Shown here in pieces: positions 1 through 7,527 of a DNA stretch of 64,000 bases. The notes beneath the pieces were generated by a model. The model was not told the origin of the DNA. It ran no database searches and was given only the letters and a program-made list of their open reading frames with translations. Made by a program: the position numbers and the translations under genes. Origin of the DNA: Formosa sp. L2A11 (lineage in GTDB: Bacteria > Bacteroidota > Bacteroidia > Flavobacteriales > Flavobacteriaceae); the NCBI RefSeq assembly GCF_009796865.1, contig NZ_CP047028.1, forward strand, positions 3,162,001 to 3,226,000. Reading direction: 5' to 3'. Position 1 is the first letter of the stretch; every line of letters begins with the position of its first letter.

Positions 1-792
1 ATTTTTGTAAGTTCTAATTTCACCAGTATCATATGCAATAACCAAATCTAACCAAGTATCATTATCAATATCAATCAATATTCCCATAAATGTATTATGC
101 AAATATTCTAACCCAGCTTCAATGGTTGTATTTTTAAAGGTTTGGTCTCCATTATTGATAAGTAAAAGACTTTGAGGACCGTAATTTTCACTGAAATTAT
201 TTTGTCCAACCATTTGTTTTTTTCTAATATAATTGGCTACAAAAATATCGGTAAATCCATCTTTATTAACATCTCCAAAAGTTAAACCTAATGGTGTGGC
301 ATTATCTGCTAAATCATACTCTAATGTCCTGGGTGTGAATTTTCCGTTGGTATTATAATAAATCACGATACCATCTTCTCTAGACAGAATTAAATCGGTA
401 AATCCATTGTTATCTAAATCGGTTGAAGCCCCACTTAAAGTTGTACTATGCTCTTTTACAGGAAGTCCTACACTTTTAGATATCGAAACAAATTTTCCTG
501 CTTTATAACTAAATATTTCATCTTGCTGATTGTATCCTCCACCTAAAAACAATTCATCTACACCATCATTATCAATATCTATTAATACAGATGCTGTAAC
601 AGGCAAAGATTCTGTACCGTTAAATTGATGTGTAAAATCGATAGGAATTTCTTTAAATGTGGGTATTAAAGAATCTGCTATTGTATTTTTATAAGGATTA
701 TTCCTATCTGTATTAAATTTAACGGCTACACTAATTATAATTAATACAATTAGGGCTAAAACACCTCCTAAAATTCTTTTTACTTTGCTCAT
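1..792 (-). CDS. VCBS/FG-GAP repeat surface protein, 3' end outside window
   Basis: Reading the minus strand from the ATG at 792 gives an open frame to the window edge (264 codons), so the C-terminus is missing. The N-terminus has one hydrophobic segment (residues about 6-23), an uncleaved anchor or signal. The rest carries repeated Asp-rich calcium-loop motifs of the DIDNDG, DLDNNG, DVNKDG and DIDND type separated by about 50 residues, the signature of FG-GAP/VCBS beta-propeller blades. Proteins of this kind are exported or cell-surface; the ligand cannot be predicted. The start overlaps the stop of the upstream membrane-protein gene by 4 bases (ATGA), so the two are probably co-translated. 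Confidence 0.8.
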   Translation of the reverse strand, partial: MSKVKRILGGVLALIVLIIISVAVKFNTDRNNPYKNTIADSLIPTFKEIPIDFTHQFNGTESLPVTASVLIDIDNDGVDELFLGGGYNQQDEIFSYKAGKFVSISKSVGLPVKEHSTTLSGASTDLDNNGFTDLILSREDGIVIYYNTNGKFTPRTLEYDLADNATPLGLTFGDVNKDGFTDIFVANYIRKKQMVGQNNFSENYGPQSLLLINNGDQTFKNTTIEAGLEYLHNTFMGILIDIDNDTWLDLVIAYDTGEIRTYKN

Positions 793-1451
793 ACTGATGG
801 TTGATTTATGTTTTTAAATTGATATAATGATAAACTAAATAATATAAAATGAACCACGTTCATTGCAATTGGGGCTATGTATTTTCCTATTTGAGGTGCT
901 ATAAAATATATAGCAAATACAAAAAGTAATAAAACTATGGGGTTAAAAATGGCCATCCATTTTTTATAGTAGGTCCCTCCTTTTAAAATGGTAATACTAA
1001 AAAATATAGAAAGTAAAAGGATTATGACTCTTAAAACCTGAACAAGAGATTCGCTAATTAAGGTATAATTGTCTAGTATTTTTTGATAGATATTGGCATC
1101 AATGTCGTTTTGAAGATGAACAATTGTGCCTAAAAAGGCTCTAGAAGTAATCCAAAAACCACCAATAGTAAAAGCAAATATACCTAAGCCAAAAACAATA
1201 GCGGCTAATTTTTTATTTCCGTGTTCTAACATTTTGTAAATATGGTAATACCCTACAAAATAGAAAGGTATGGTAAATACCGCCAAAAAATGTCCTGCTA
1301 TTAAGTGGTGTCTTGATACAAACTGAAAAAACTGATAATTGTCTGCATTACCTATAATTTGCGGACTATAATGAAGAAAAAACTCTCCTATTCCAACACT
1401 AATACTTGCCAAAAGTCCAAATAAACCGGCTAAAAATATTTTATCTCTCAT
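789..1451 (-). CDS. Multi-pass membrane protein, DUF4386/DUF6796-like
   Basis: A 220-residue protein that is almost wholly hydrophobic, with about six to seven predicted membrane segments and two short loops. It starts with a signal-anchor-like segment (LFGLLASISVGIGEFF). No catalytic motif is visible. The pattern resembles the small DUF4386/DUF6796 integral membrane families seen in Bacteroidota, but I cannot assign the exact family from sequence alone. It is translationally coupled (ATGA) to the following VCBS-repeat gene, suggesting they share a membrane or envelope role. Confidence 0.65.
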   Translation of the reverse strand: MRDKIFLAGLFGLLASISVGIGEFFLHYSPQIIGNADNYQFFQFVSRHHLIAGHFLAVFTIPFYFVGYYHIYKMLEHGNKKLAAIVFGLGIFAFTIGGFWITSRAFLGTIVHLQNDIDANIYQKILDNYTLISESLVQVLRVIILLLSIFFSITILKGGTYYKKWMAIFNPIVLLLFVFAIYFIAPQIGKYIAPIAMNVVHFILFSLSLYQFKNINQPSV

Positions 1452-1555
1452 GTCATTATTTTTTTGCTTATAAGAACATAAAAGATCTTATCTAATTATC
1501 GTTATATTTTATATGTGTTTCGTTATAAATAACGATATGTGTAATGAAACATCTA

Positions 1556-1583
1556 AACGGTTCAAGTTTACACCTGAACCGTT
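1556..1583 (-). terminator. Hairpin downstream of the DUF6789 gene
   Basis: A perfect 9-bp inverted repeat (AACGGTTCA / TGAACCGTT) with a 10-base loop lies 35 bases beyond the stop of the DUF6789-like gene. There is no long T run, so its efficiency is uncertain. The gap 1452-1617 otherwise holds only AT-rich sequence that probably includes the promoter of the gene starting at 1451. Confidence 0.45.
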
Positions 1584-1617
1584 ATTATGTTTATACAATA
1601 CTATATTCTTTTATGTT

Positions 1618-2073
1618 CTATCTTGTTTTAGTTTGGCAACTCCCACTATTACAATAAGTGTCTCCTACTGTTTTAGCAACTGCCATTCCAAAAATAATAT
1701 GTCCCATTAAACCACCTATAGCCGTTAAAACCTTAGGACCTTCCATTTCTGGCATTGGCATTATCATGCCCATTAGTGCCATCATAACTTGTGCAGCTAC
1801 AAAAGCAATAACACCAAATACAGCACCTTTTATCCAAACATTTTTAATTTTATGCTTAAAAATGCATAAATAGGTATAGACAAAAGCGAACATTATTCCA
1901 ATTACAAAGTGCATAATCCAACCTATAAAAACGGGCATTCCTAACATTCCTGATAGCATTTTTGGTGGAGACATTTTAGGCATTCCCAGCATTGGTGCAA
2001 TCATCATTACTATGGTCATTATAGTTGTACCTATAATTCCTGCTACTATTGATTTTTGAATTTTTGTATTCAT
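1618..2073 (-). CDS. DUF6789-like small integral membrane protein
   Basis: A 151-residue, methionine-rich protein with about four membrane segments (residues about 8-28, 45-67, 84-106 and 117-136). The paired Gly/Met-rich helices and the C-terminal GHxxFGMAVA helix resemble the DUF6789 family of uncharacterised bacterial membrane proteins. The C-terminus ends in two Cys residues (TYCNSGSCQT), which might bind metal or form a disulfide; this is inference. It lies 23 bases downstream of the YceI gene in the same direction, so the two are probably co-transcribed. Confidence 0.6.
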   Translation of the reverse strand: MNTKIQKSIVAGIIGTTIMTIVMMIAPMLGMPKMSPPKMLSGMLGMPVFIGWIMHFVIGIMFAFVYTYLCIFKHKIKNVWIKGAVFGVIAFVAAQVMMALMGMIMPMPEMEGPKVLTAIGGLMGHIIFGMAVAKTVGDTYCNSGSCQTKTR

Positions 2074-2096
2074 AATATATTATTTATGTTATTTAT

Positions 2097-2699
2097 TTAT
2101 TTTTTACGATTTAATTCCATAGGAATATGTATTTTCACTTCATCACCAACAACCATAGTGGCAGCCCAATCTCCTGTTCCAACTCCGTAATCTGTTCTGT
2201 CAATTGTAGTATCAATAACAACTCCTAAAATAAGAGTGTTTTTCATCATTGGATGCTCCATCTCTCCTGTTATTTTCAAAGGAAGCACAACAGCTTTAGT
2301 TTGATCTTTAATTGTTAATTTTCCGTAAATTAAATACTCTTTATCAGATTTTTTCTCAAATTTAGTCGATGTAAAAGTCATTTTATTGTAAGTCTTTGCA
2401 TCAAAGAAATCTGCCGATTGTAAATGCTTATCACGCTTGGCATCATCTGTATTTACACTATTAATAGCTACTGAAAAATCGGCTTTACTTCCTGTTAAAT
2501 TGTTTGGATCGAAATGTATATTTCCTTCAAAATCTTTAAATTTTCCTGTTACAGCCGTAAAAAAGTGATTGATTGAAAAATTAACAGACGTATGTGCCTT
2601 GTCTACTTTCCACATTGTTGCGTCTTGAGCGTTTACTGAAAGTGTACTAAAAGCTGTAATAGCTATTACTAAAATTATTGTTCTAATTGTTGAAATCAT
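2097..2699 (-). CDS. YceI family lipocalin-like periplasmic protein
   Basis: A 200-residue protein with a typical Sec signal peptide (hydrophobic stretch followed by an SVNAQD cleavage region at about residues 24-26) and a complete YceI domain: the WKVDKAHTSVNFSI strand, the FDPNNL turn and the later DYGVGTGDW segment. YceI proteins form a lipocalin-like barrel that binds a polyisoprenoid or other hydrophobic ligand in the periplasm; the physiological role varies. The downstream neighbour is the DUF6789-like membrane protein; upstream is an ECF sigma factor that could regulate the pair. Confidence 0.9.
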   Translation of the reverse strand: MISTIRTIILVIAITAFSTLSVNAQDATMWKVDKAHTSVNFSINHFFTAVTGKFKDFEGNIHFDPNNLTGSKADFSVAINSVNTDDAKRDKHLQSADFFDAKTYNKMTFTSTKFEKKSDKEYLIYGKLTIKDQTKAVVLPLKITGEMEHPMMKNTLILGVVIDTTIDRTDYGVGTGDWAATMVVGDEVKIHIPMELNRKK

Positions 2700-2784
2700 T
2701 GTTTTTAATATGTAAAGGTTATGATAGTCAAAATGAACTATCTATACCTTTATACCAATCATCTCAAAAAATCACCCAAGTGAA

Positions 2785-3333
2785 CTAATTTTTTTTTAAT
2801 ATATCTTCTTTCTCTTTAACTTTTCGTATTTGCTCAACACATTTATGCTTCTGATTTTGAGCATTATGACGTGTAGAATAGCCGTAATCTTTTTGAATTT
2901 GTTCTATGGCTTTTTCTTTAAAAAACATATCGTGAATAAGTCTATTGCAATGGTCTGTAATTTTAAGAAGATAGCCTTTTAACTTTTCTGAATATGTTTT
3001 TTCAGCTTCAATAGAGTCATTAATGGCGTCTTGGAACTCTAAAGACTGCATATCATCAATAGATAATTGGAAGTTTGTATTGCGTAGTTTTTTAAACCAT
3101 AAGTTTTTACAAATGGCATAGACATAGGTGTCTATTGAAGCAGTGAGCTGAAAATTGTCTTGTCGAAGTTTTTCTACAAGCACCATCATTGCCTCTTGAA
3201 ATAAGTCTTCTGCATCTGCTTGATTTCCGCTGTTGTTTTGAACAAATCTTGAAATCTTACCATAATTATCTCGGTATAATTTACCAAATGCAAAGTTATT
3301 TTCAGTCTTTAAGTCGGTTAAAACGTTATCCAT
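2785..3333 (-). CDS. ECF-type RNA polymerase sigma-70 factor
   Basis: A 182-residue protein with sigma region 2 (residues about 15-85, including the DAEDLFQEAMM core-binding motif and the DTYVYAICKNLWF segment of 2.3-2.4) and a region 4 helix-turn-helix (about 130-175). It has the two-domain architecture and length of ECF sigma factors. No anti-sigma gene is adjacent, so control may be transcriptional. It lies directly upstream of the YceI/membrane-protein group and may drive it. A promoter-like box lies about 70 bases upstream of the start. Confidence 0.9.
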   Translation of the reverse strand: MDNVLTDLKTENNFAFGKLYRDNYGKISRFVQNNSGNQADAEDLFQEAMMVLVEKLRQDNFQLTASIDTYVYAICKNLWFKKLRNTNFQLSIDDMQSLEFQDAINDSIEAEKTYSEKLKGYLLKITDHCNRLIHDMFFKEKAIEQIQKDYGYSTRHNAQNQKHKCVEQIRKVKEKEDILKKN

Positions 3334-3403
3334 ATTCCATATGTCGTGTTGTTCTTAAATTACCTACAATAATTTTGTATAAGATTAGTTGCATGGCTTA
3401 AAT

Positions 3404-3435
3404 ACTAAAGTTAACAAATAAATTACAAATAGAAA
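3404..3435 (-). promoter_or_regulatory. Promoter-like 32-bp box upstream of the sigma factor gene, repeated at 9268-9299
   Basis: This 32-base stretch matches 31 of 32 bases with the stretch at 9268-9299 upstream of the glycoside hydrolase gene. Both lie 60-70 bases upstream of a minus-strand start codon and contain TAACTTTA, close to the Bacteroidota -7 consensus TAnnTTTG. The rest of the 3334-3559 gap shows nothing recognisable. Confidence 0.45.
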
Positions 3436-3559
3436 TTAATTTAATACAGAGACGTTTTGTTTATCTATCCCATTTCTTTGAATAGTTTCTATAACATTTA
3501 TAGTGAATAATTTTTCCGTGCGTATTGCATTCAAGGTTTATAGATATGTGGTATGGCAA

Positions 3560-3958
3560 TTATTGCTTTTCAGATAATTCCAACAGCACCTGAATGGCTT
3601 TCTCCGAGTCTTTTTTATCTACAAAAATATGGTCGTGATAATATCCCGAAATAACGTTGCAGCTCACGCCATGTTTCGCCAATGTTGTTGAAAAAACAGC
3701 AGTCAAACCTACTGCGTCAAGTGATGAATGAATCATAAGTGTAATCCAAGAGGCAATATAGTCGTAATTTAAGTTTAGCTGGTCTGCTTTTTCTTTTCTA
3801 ATAACAATAGTTGTTCCTTCCTGTTCTTTAAATTCACATATCGTATCGTTGCGGTCAATAAGACTAAGATCTTGTATTGAAGAAAAGACATAGTCGCCTG
3901 TATTTAGTTTTGGCATCATGCCTTTTAATAATTCAGATAAATTTGTTTCTCCTGCCAT
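3560..3958 (-). CDS. ACT domain-containing protein
   Basis: A 132-residue protein resembling the small ACT_3-type proteins: an N-terminal region (LLKGMMPKLNTGDYVFSS) followed by an ACT-like beta-alpha-beta segment (about 60-130) containing LDAVGLTAVFSTTLAKHGVSC. ACT domains bind amino acids or other small ligands and regulate metabolism; the ligand is unknown here. It is downstream of the truncated SDR gene with a 65-base gap and may once have been in an operon with it. Confidence 0.75.
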   Translation of the reverse strand: MAGETNLSELLKGMMPKLNTGDYVFSSIQDLSLIDRNDTICEFKEQEGTTIVIRKEKADQLNLNYDYIASWITLMIHSSLDAVGLTAVFSTTLAKHGVSCNVISGYYHDHIFVDKKDSEKAIQVLLELSEKQ

Positions 3959-4023
3959 TTTATGTAATAGGTTTTAATTTTTTTGGTAGTAGTCTATTTT
4001 AAATGTTTTGCATCTGTTTTTTA

Positions 4024-4452
4024 TTAAAATCGTTTCAATGAAAATGAAATTAGACACGATTTGATCTGATTTCTAACATCTAATTCGGTTTGCCGGTTTG
4101 ATTGTACAATTGGACTAAACGCATTTTTATTTTCGTCGCCAATAATACTTGTATACACTATTTTTTTAACGCCATTCGCTTTAGCTGCTTCAATAACATG
4201 TCTATGTTGTTGGATTCTTTTTTGAGGTTCATCCATACCCGAAAGAAGCATAACCACATCTATTCCTTTTAAAGAGGCTTCTAAATCTTGTGGTTTATTA
4301 TAATCGCCTTTCCGTATTTCTACACCTAAATACTTTGCTTTTTCCGGAGTTCGGGCAAGACCTATTATATGGTCTGCTCCTATTTGGGTGCGTAATTTTT
4401 TTATAATTGACGATCCTAATTTGCAGCTTGCCGATGTCACTGCTATATTCAT
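4024..4452 (-). pseudogene. Truncated NAD(P)H-binding SDR/NmrA-type gene
   Basis: The first about 128 residues from MNIAVTSAS are a good NmrA-like atypical SDR N-terminus: a nucleotide-binding start (SASCKLGSSIIKKL), then IDVVMLLSG, then VKKIVYTSIIG. Family members normally continue for another 120-160 residues. Here the sequence loses similarity after QTELDVRN and ends in an unrelated tail (QIKSCLISFSLKRF), so the C-terminal half is missing. I prefer the ATG at 4452; another ATG lies at 4461. The gene directly abuts a lipoprotein fragment upstream, so both ends look rearranged. Confidence 0.7.
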
Positions 4453-4461
4453 AGTCAACAT

Positions 4462-4612
4462 TTTTTTTGTTTAGAATTTCAAAATTATCAATTAGGATAG
4501 TGTCATTTTCTCTTTCAGCTGATACATTATAAATATTCACTAGTTTTTCTTCCAAATTCTTATTACAAGAAAATAGACTAAACAATAATAATAAACTTAA
4601 ATATTTTCTCAT
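4462..4612 (-). pseudogene. N-terminal lipoprotein fragment fused out of frame to the SDR gene
   Basis: From the ATG at 4612 about 50 residues are plausible: a lipoprotein signal (LLLLFSLFSC, lipobox Cys at about residue 16) followed by a polar region ending near FEILNKKN. Beyond that the frame runs into the coding sequence of the SDR gene in another register, producing a nonsense tail. I read this as the surviving 5' end of a lipoprotein gene whose remainder was deleted. The unit begins just downstream of the attC-like dyad at 4629-4750. Confidence 0.6.
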
Positions 4613-4628
4613 TTGCTTTGGCTTACCT

Positions 4629-4750
4629 ACAACGGTTAGTATAAGAATAGTAGCCGACTGCGTGGCACTTTCCTATCAAATTACAAGAAAGTTGAAGCGG
4701 GCTGCAACCCTTGAATTTACTACTGTCTCGGCTATTGTTTTTATACATTG
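4629..4750. repeat. Imperfect dyad resembling an integron attC site, interrupted at its end by IS1182
   Basis: Two arms, 4629-4657 and 4728-4750, can pair as a long imperfect hairpin: TAGCCGA pairs with TCGGCTA, flanked by TATAAGAATA against TGTTTTTATA. A shorter dyad (CACTTTC / GAAAGTTG) sits inside. Removing the adjacent IS and one CATTG copy would join this structure to the GTTAGCAATA end of the next unit and extend the stem. The length and shape resemble an attC site. This is inference; no integrase is present. Confidence 0.5.
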
Positions 4751-4822
4751 TGCCTGTTGCACAAGTTAAGAAAAAAGTAGTAATGCAATTGCTTAAAAAA
4801 CGAACGTTTCTTATCTTTATGT

Positions 4823-6400
4823 ATGCAGGGAAAAAAGACGTATCAAGAGAAGCTATTCAATCAATTTAGACTTAGCGAACGTGTGCCAGAAGCCAATTTC
4901 TACCGTCGGCTTCATACCGCTATAGATCTTAATTTTCTTTATAAAACTACCAAAAAATTCTATGGATCAAGCGGACAAAAAAGCATCGATCCCATTGTGT
5001 TTTTTAAACTTTGTTTAGTGGGCTATTTAGAAAATATAACTAGCCATCGCAAGCTTATTGCACATTGTAGCATGCGTTTGGATATATTGTATTTTTTAGG
5101 GTATGATATAGACGAAGAATTACCGTGGCATTCTACCATTAGCCGTACACGACAATTATTTCCAGAAGACGTTTTTGAATCTGTTTTTATAAAGGTTTTT
5201 GAACTCTGTGTATCCGCAGGTATGGTCGCTGGACACACGCAAACAATAGATTCTGCTCCTGTAAAAGCCAATGCTTCCATGGATACTTTAGAACTTAAAA
5301 TTCCTGAAGCAGATTTAGAAGATCACCTACGTCAAATTCGTAACATTAGCAATCGAGACAAAAACAAACCTTTAAGGCAATCTAAAGAAAATAAAGCAGA
5401 TAAAGACCAACAAACATTATCTGCATCTCACAAGGAATTACAAGCTATAAAAAGCCGTAATACCAAATGGGCAAAAGATCAAGATGCTCGCCCAGGAGCC
5501 GGTGCTAAAGGCAGTCGTTATACGAGTAACAAAACACATTATAGTCCCACAGATCCTGACGCACGTATTAGTGTAAAACCCGGTAAAGCAAGAAAACTTA
5601 ATTACCTTAGTCAGCTTACTGTAGATACAGCAAACCATGTTATAAGCGATATAAAAGCGTACCATGCAGACGGTAAAGACAGTCAGCACTTACCAGATAT
5701 TGTTAAGCGTGTAAAACAACGACTGTGGAAATCACAGCTGGTTTGGGAAAATTGTGTAGCCGACACAGGCTATAGTAGCGGTGAGAATTATGCGTTTCTA
5801 GAAGCTATAGGTTTAAAAAGTTTTATACCCGCTCATGGCACTTATAAAGGTGGGCCAGATGGATTTACTTATGATAAGGACAAGGATCATTACACCTGTC
5901 CAGAAGGTAAAACCATACCGTTTAAAAAGGTGTTTGTTGAAAAAAAGAACAATACCAAAAAGAAGGAATATCGCGGATCAAAACAGCTGTGCATAGACTG
6001 TCCAATCCGCACAGCATGTTTAGGAAAATCAGCTCAAGAAAAGAAATTTACAGTTACGTATTATCGAGAGGAATACGAGCGGAATATAGCCCGAGTAGAA
6101 AGTAATCAAGGACGCTATATGAAAGGAAAACGGCAAAGTACCGTAGAACCCGTATTTGGCACTCTGACTCAGTTTATGGGGTTAAACAAGGTTAATACTA
6201 TTGGTATCAAGCAAGCTAATAAATGTATGCAACTCTCCGCTATTGCTTACAATCTCAAAAAATATATGAAATTTATTGAAAAACGTACTAAAAGCGATGC
6301 AAGAGTACTTGCGCTTTATTTTAGCCTCAAAAACACCCTCTATAAAGCTATTAATACGCTTTTAAGACCTTGTAAATCAACTATAATATTAACTGTATAA
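4823..6400 (+). CDS. IS1182 family transposase
   Basis: A 525-residue protein with an N-terminal DUF772/InsH-type DNA-binding region (residues about 15-110, with DPIVFFKLCLVGYLE) and a DDE catalytic core. Landmarks are IDSAPVKANAS (first Asp), the long charged insertion at about 170-260, VADTGYSSGEN (second Asp) and QSTVEPVFGTL (catalytic Glu). A Cys cluster (CIDCPIRTAC) lies before the last motif, typical of IS1182-like transposases. The length is normal and no frame break is seen, so it may be active. Confidence 0.95.
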   Translation: MQGKKTYQEKLFNQFRLSERVPEANFYRRLHTAIDLNFLYKTTKKFYGSSGQKSIDPIVFFKLCLVGYLENITSHRKLIAHCSMRLDILYFLGYDIDEELPWHSTISRTRQLFPEDVFESVFIKVFELCVSAGMVAGHTQTIDSAPVKANASMDTLELKIPEADLEDHLRQIRNISNRDKNKPLRQSKENKADKDQQTLSASHKELQAIKSRNTKWAKDQDARPGAGAKGSRYTSNKTHYSPTDPDARISVKPGKARKLNYLSQLTVDTANHVISDIKAYHADGKDSQHLPDIVKRVKQRLWKSQLVWENCVADTGYSSGENYAFLEAIGLKSFIPAHGTYKGGPDGFTYDKDKDHYTCPEGKTIPFKKVFVEKKNNTKKKEYRGSKQLCIDCPIRTACLGKSAQEKKFTVTYYREEYERNIARVESNQGRYMKGKRQSTVEPVFGTLTQFMGLNKVNTIGIKQANKCMQLSAIAYNLKKYMKFIEKRTKSDARVLALYFSLKNTLYKAINTLLRPCKSTIILTV

Positions 6401-6406
6401 AAACAG

Positions 6407-6431
6407 AAACCGTCTCTAAAGACGGTTTTTT
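6407..6431 (+). terminator. Rho-independent terminator of the IS1182 transposase
   Basis: Perfect 9-bp stem AAACCGTCT / AGACGGTTT with a 4-base loop followed by T residues, 7 bases after the transposase stop. The same hairpin is kept in the defective copy at 10361-10385. Confidence 0.85.
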
Positions 6432-6477
6432 ATTATAGTTGAACTATGTATTATAGACTTGTGCAACGATTACCATT

Positions 6478-7251
6478 GTTAGCAATAGTTTTTATTCCAT
6501 TCTGCCATACCAAACTAATTCATCTTTCCAGTTTGTTTTATTATAATCAACTTTTTCGTTTGTATAAACTCTAAAAATATCACTAAAATCTGTCTGTTTT
6601 AGAATATTCCGAACTGAATCTAATTCAGAAGTTTTGATGTTTTTATCTGCGATTAAATTAAAATGAAAGTTGAGTTGAATTCCTTGTTCTGTGCTCGCCA
6701 TATATTCGTAAGCAAAATAACTTTATATCTGTCAAATCTAAATGGCTGATATCATCTGATTTAGCAATTAACTTATCTTTTTTATATCCAACATAAATGT
6801 TTAGACCTGTAGATGAGTCTGGCTCTTTTACTAAATCCTGTTTCTTTGGTAATTCAATTGTCAGATAATTCCGCTTGAGTAGATAGTCAAATGCGCTTCT
6901 AATTCTTAAAATTGCTGGACCAAAAACGCTATCGGTATCTCGCTTAATGAAAAGCGTATCAAGATTTGTGCTTAATCTATAGTCAAATGATTTTGTTTTA
7001 ATTGCGAAACTGTCAAGTCCTTTAATTGGTTCAAGATAGAGTTTCGATTGATCAATATCCCACTCATTTATATAATTCATTCCCCATTCTTTTACAATCA
7101 ACGAATCTTTGTAAAATTCAAATTCATTGAGACCGTTCGGCACACTCCAATTCCCAATCAATTTTTCTTTTTCAGAGTTTGATGAGCAAGAAGAAAAAAT
7201 TATAATAAGTATTAATATTCTATAAAACGGTTTCATTAAATTATTGCTAAC
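6478..7251 (-). other. Cassette-like unit framed by a perfect 10-bp inverted repeat
   Basis: GTTAGCAATA at 6478-6487 and its exact complement TATTGCTAAC at 7242-7251 frame the single lipoprotein gene very tightly (5 bases past its stop, 5 before its ATG). Matching of the two ends of one unit is what integron cassettes show between the 5' TTRRRY and the 3' attC box. The left end carries the IS1182 copy and the right end adjoins repeat A. Confidence 0.5.
6492..7236 (-). pseudogene. Frameshifted lipoprotein gene of unknown function
   Basis: From the ATG at 7236 the frame encodes a lipoprotein signal (ILILIIIFSSC, lipobox Cys at about residue 15) and about 175 further residues of a lipocalin-like or stress-type lipoprotein (KLIGNWSVP...). 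Near 6720 the frame changes: upstream the frame ends LDLTDI, while the continuation YFAYEYMASTEQGIQ is in another frame and runs to the stop at 6492. A one-base indel restores one protein of about 248 residues. It could be a real mutation or a sequencing error. The gene is framed by the 10-bp inverted repeats at 6478 and 7242. Confidence 0.65.
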
Positions 7252-7396
7252 TCCTTTTATCAAAACTAAATAATCGCTTATCAAGACTAAAAAAAGGGAT
7301 AATGTTAATTTATATACTAAATATAATTCTTTAATACTAGGGATAAAAACGGGAAACCGTAAAAAACGATGTTTTAAGACAAATTATTTTGTTTGA
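7248..7396. repeat. Dispersed repeat, copy A (near-identical to 14076-14228)
   Basis: About 149 bases that match copy B almost base for base, from CTAACTCC to the ATTATTTTG segment. Its two ends can pair imperfectly: 7256-7274 against 7383-7397. On the minus strand it ends exactly at the GTTAG boundary of the lipoprotein unit. It may act as an attC-like recombination site, a promoter region, or both. The remaining sequence to 7527 is AT-rich, with a weak GCT-rich hairpin near 7446-7475 and no gene. Confidence 0.7.
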
Positions 7397-7527
7397 ATTA
7401 TTACGACTTTCAATTAAAAAAATAACAAGGAAAAAGTTTACAAAAGCTAGAGCATCCATGAGCTTTTTTTTTGTAAGTCAAATAGTAAGCATACAATTAA
7501 TTATACACGATATTTTGTGCCGTCCTG

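Larger units (their letters stand above)
4751..6473 (+). mobile_element. IS1182-family insertion sequence, intact copy
   Basis: About 1.72 kb bounded by imperfect terminal inverted repeats that share GTTGCACAAGT (4756-4766 and 6457-6467). CATTG lies immediately outside each end (4746-4750 and 6474-6478), consistent with a target duplication of up to 5 bp. A single full-length transposase gene is inside, followed by a terminator hairpin. The second copy at 9354-10427 has the same ends and the same flanking CATTG, which fixes the element limits. Confidence 0.85.

Noticed and set aside
1513..1710. Plus-strand open frame beginning in the gap before the DUF6789 gene
   Set aside because: Its composition is not protein-like and it overlaps the terminator hairpin and the DUF6789 coding end.
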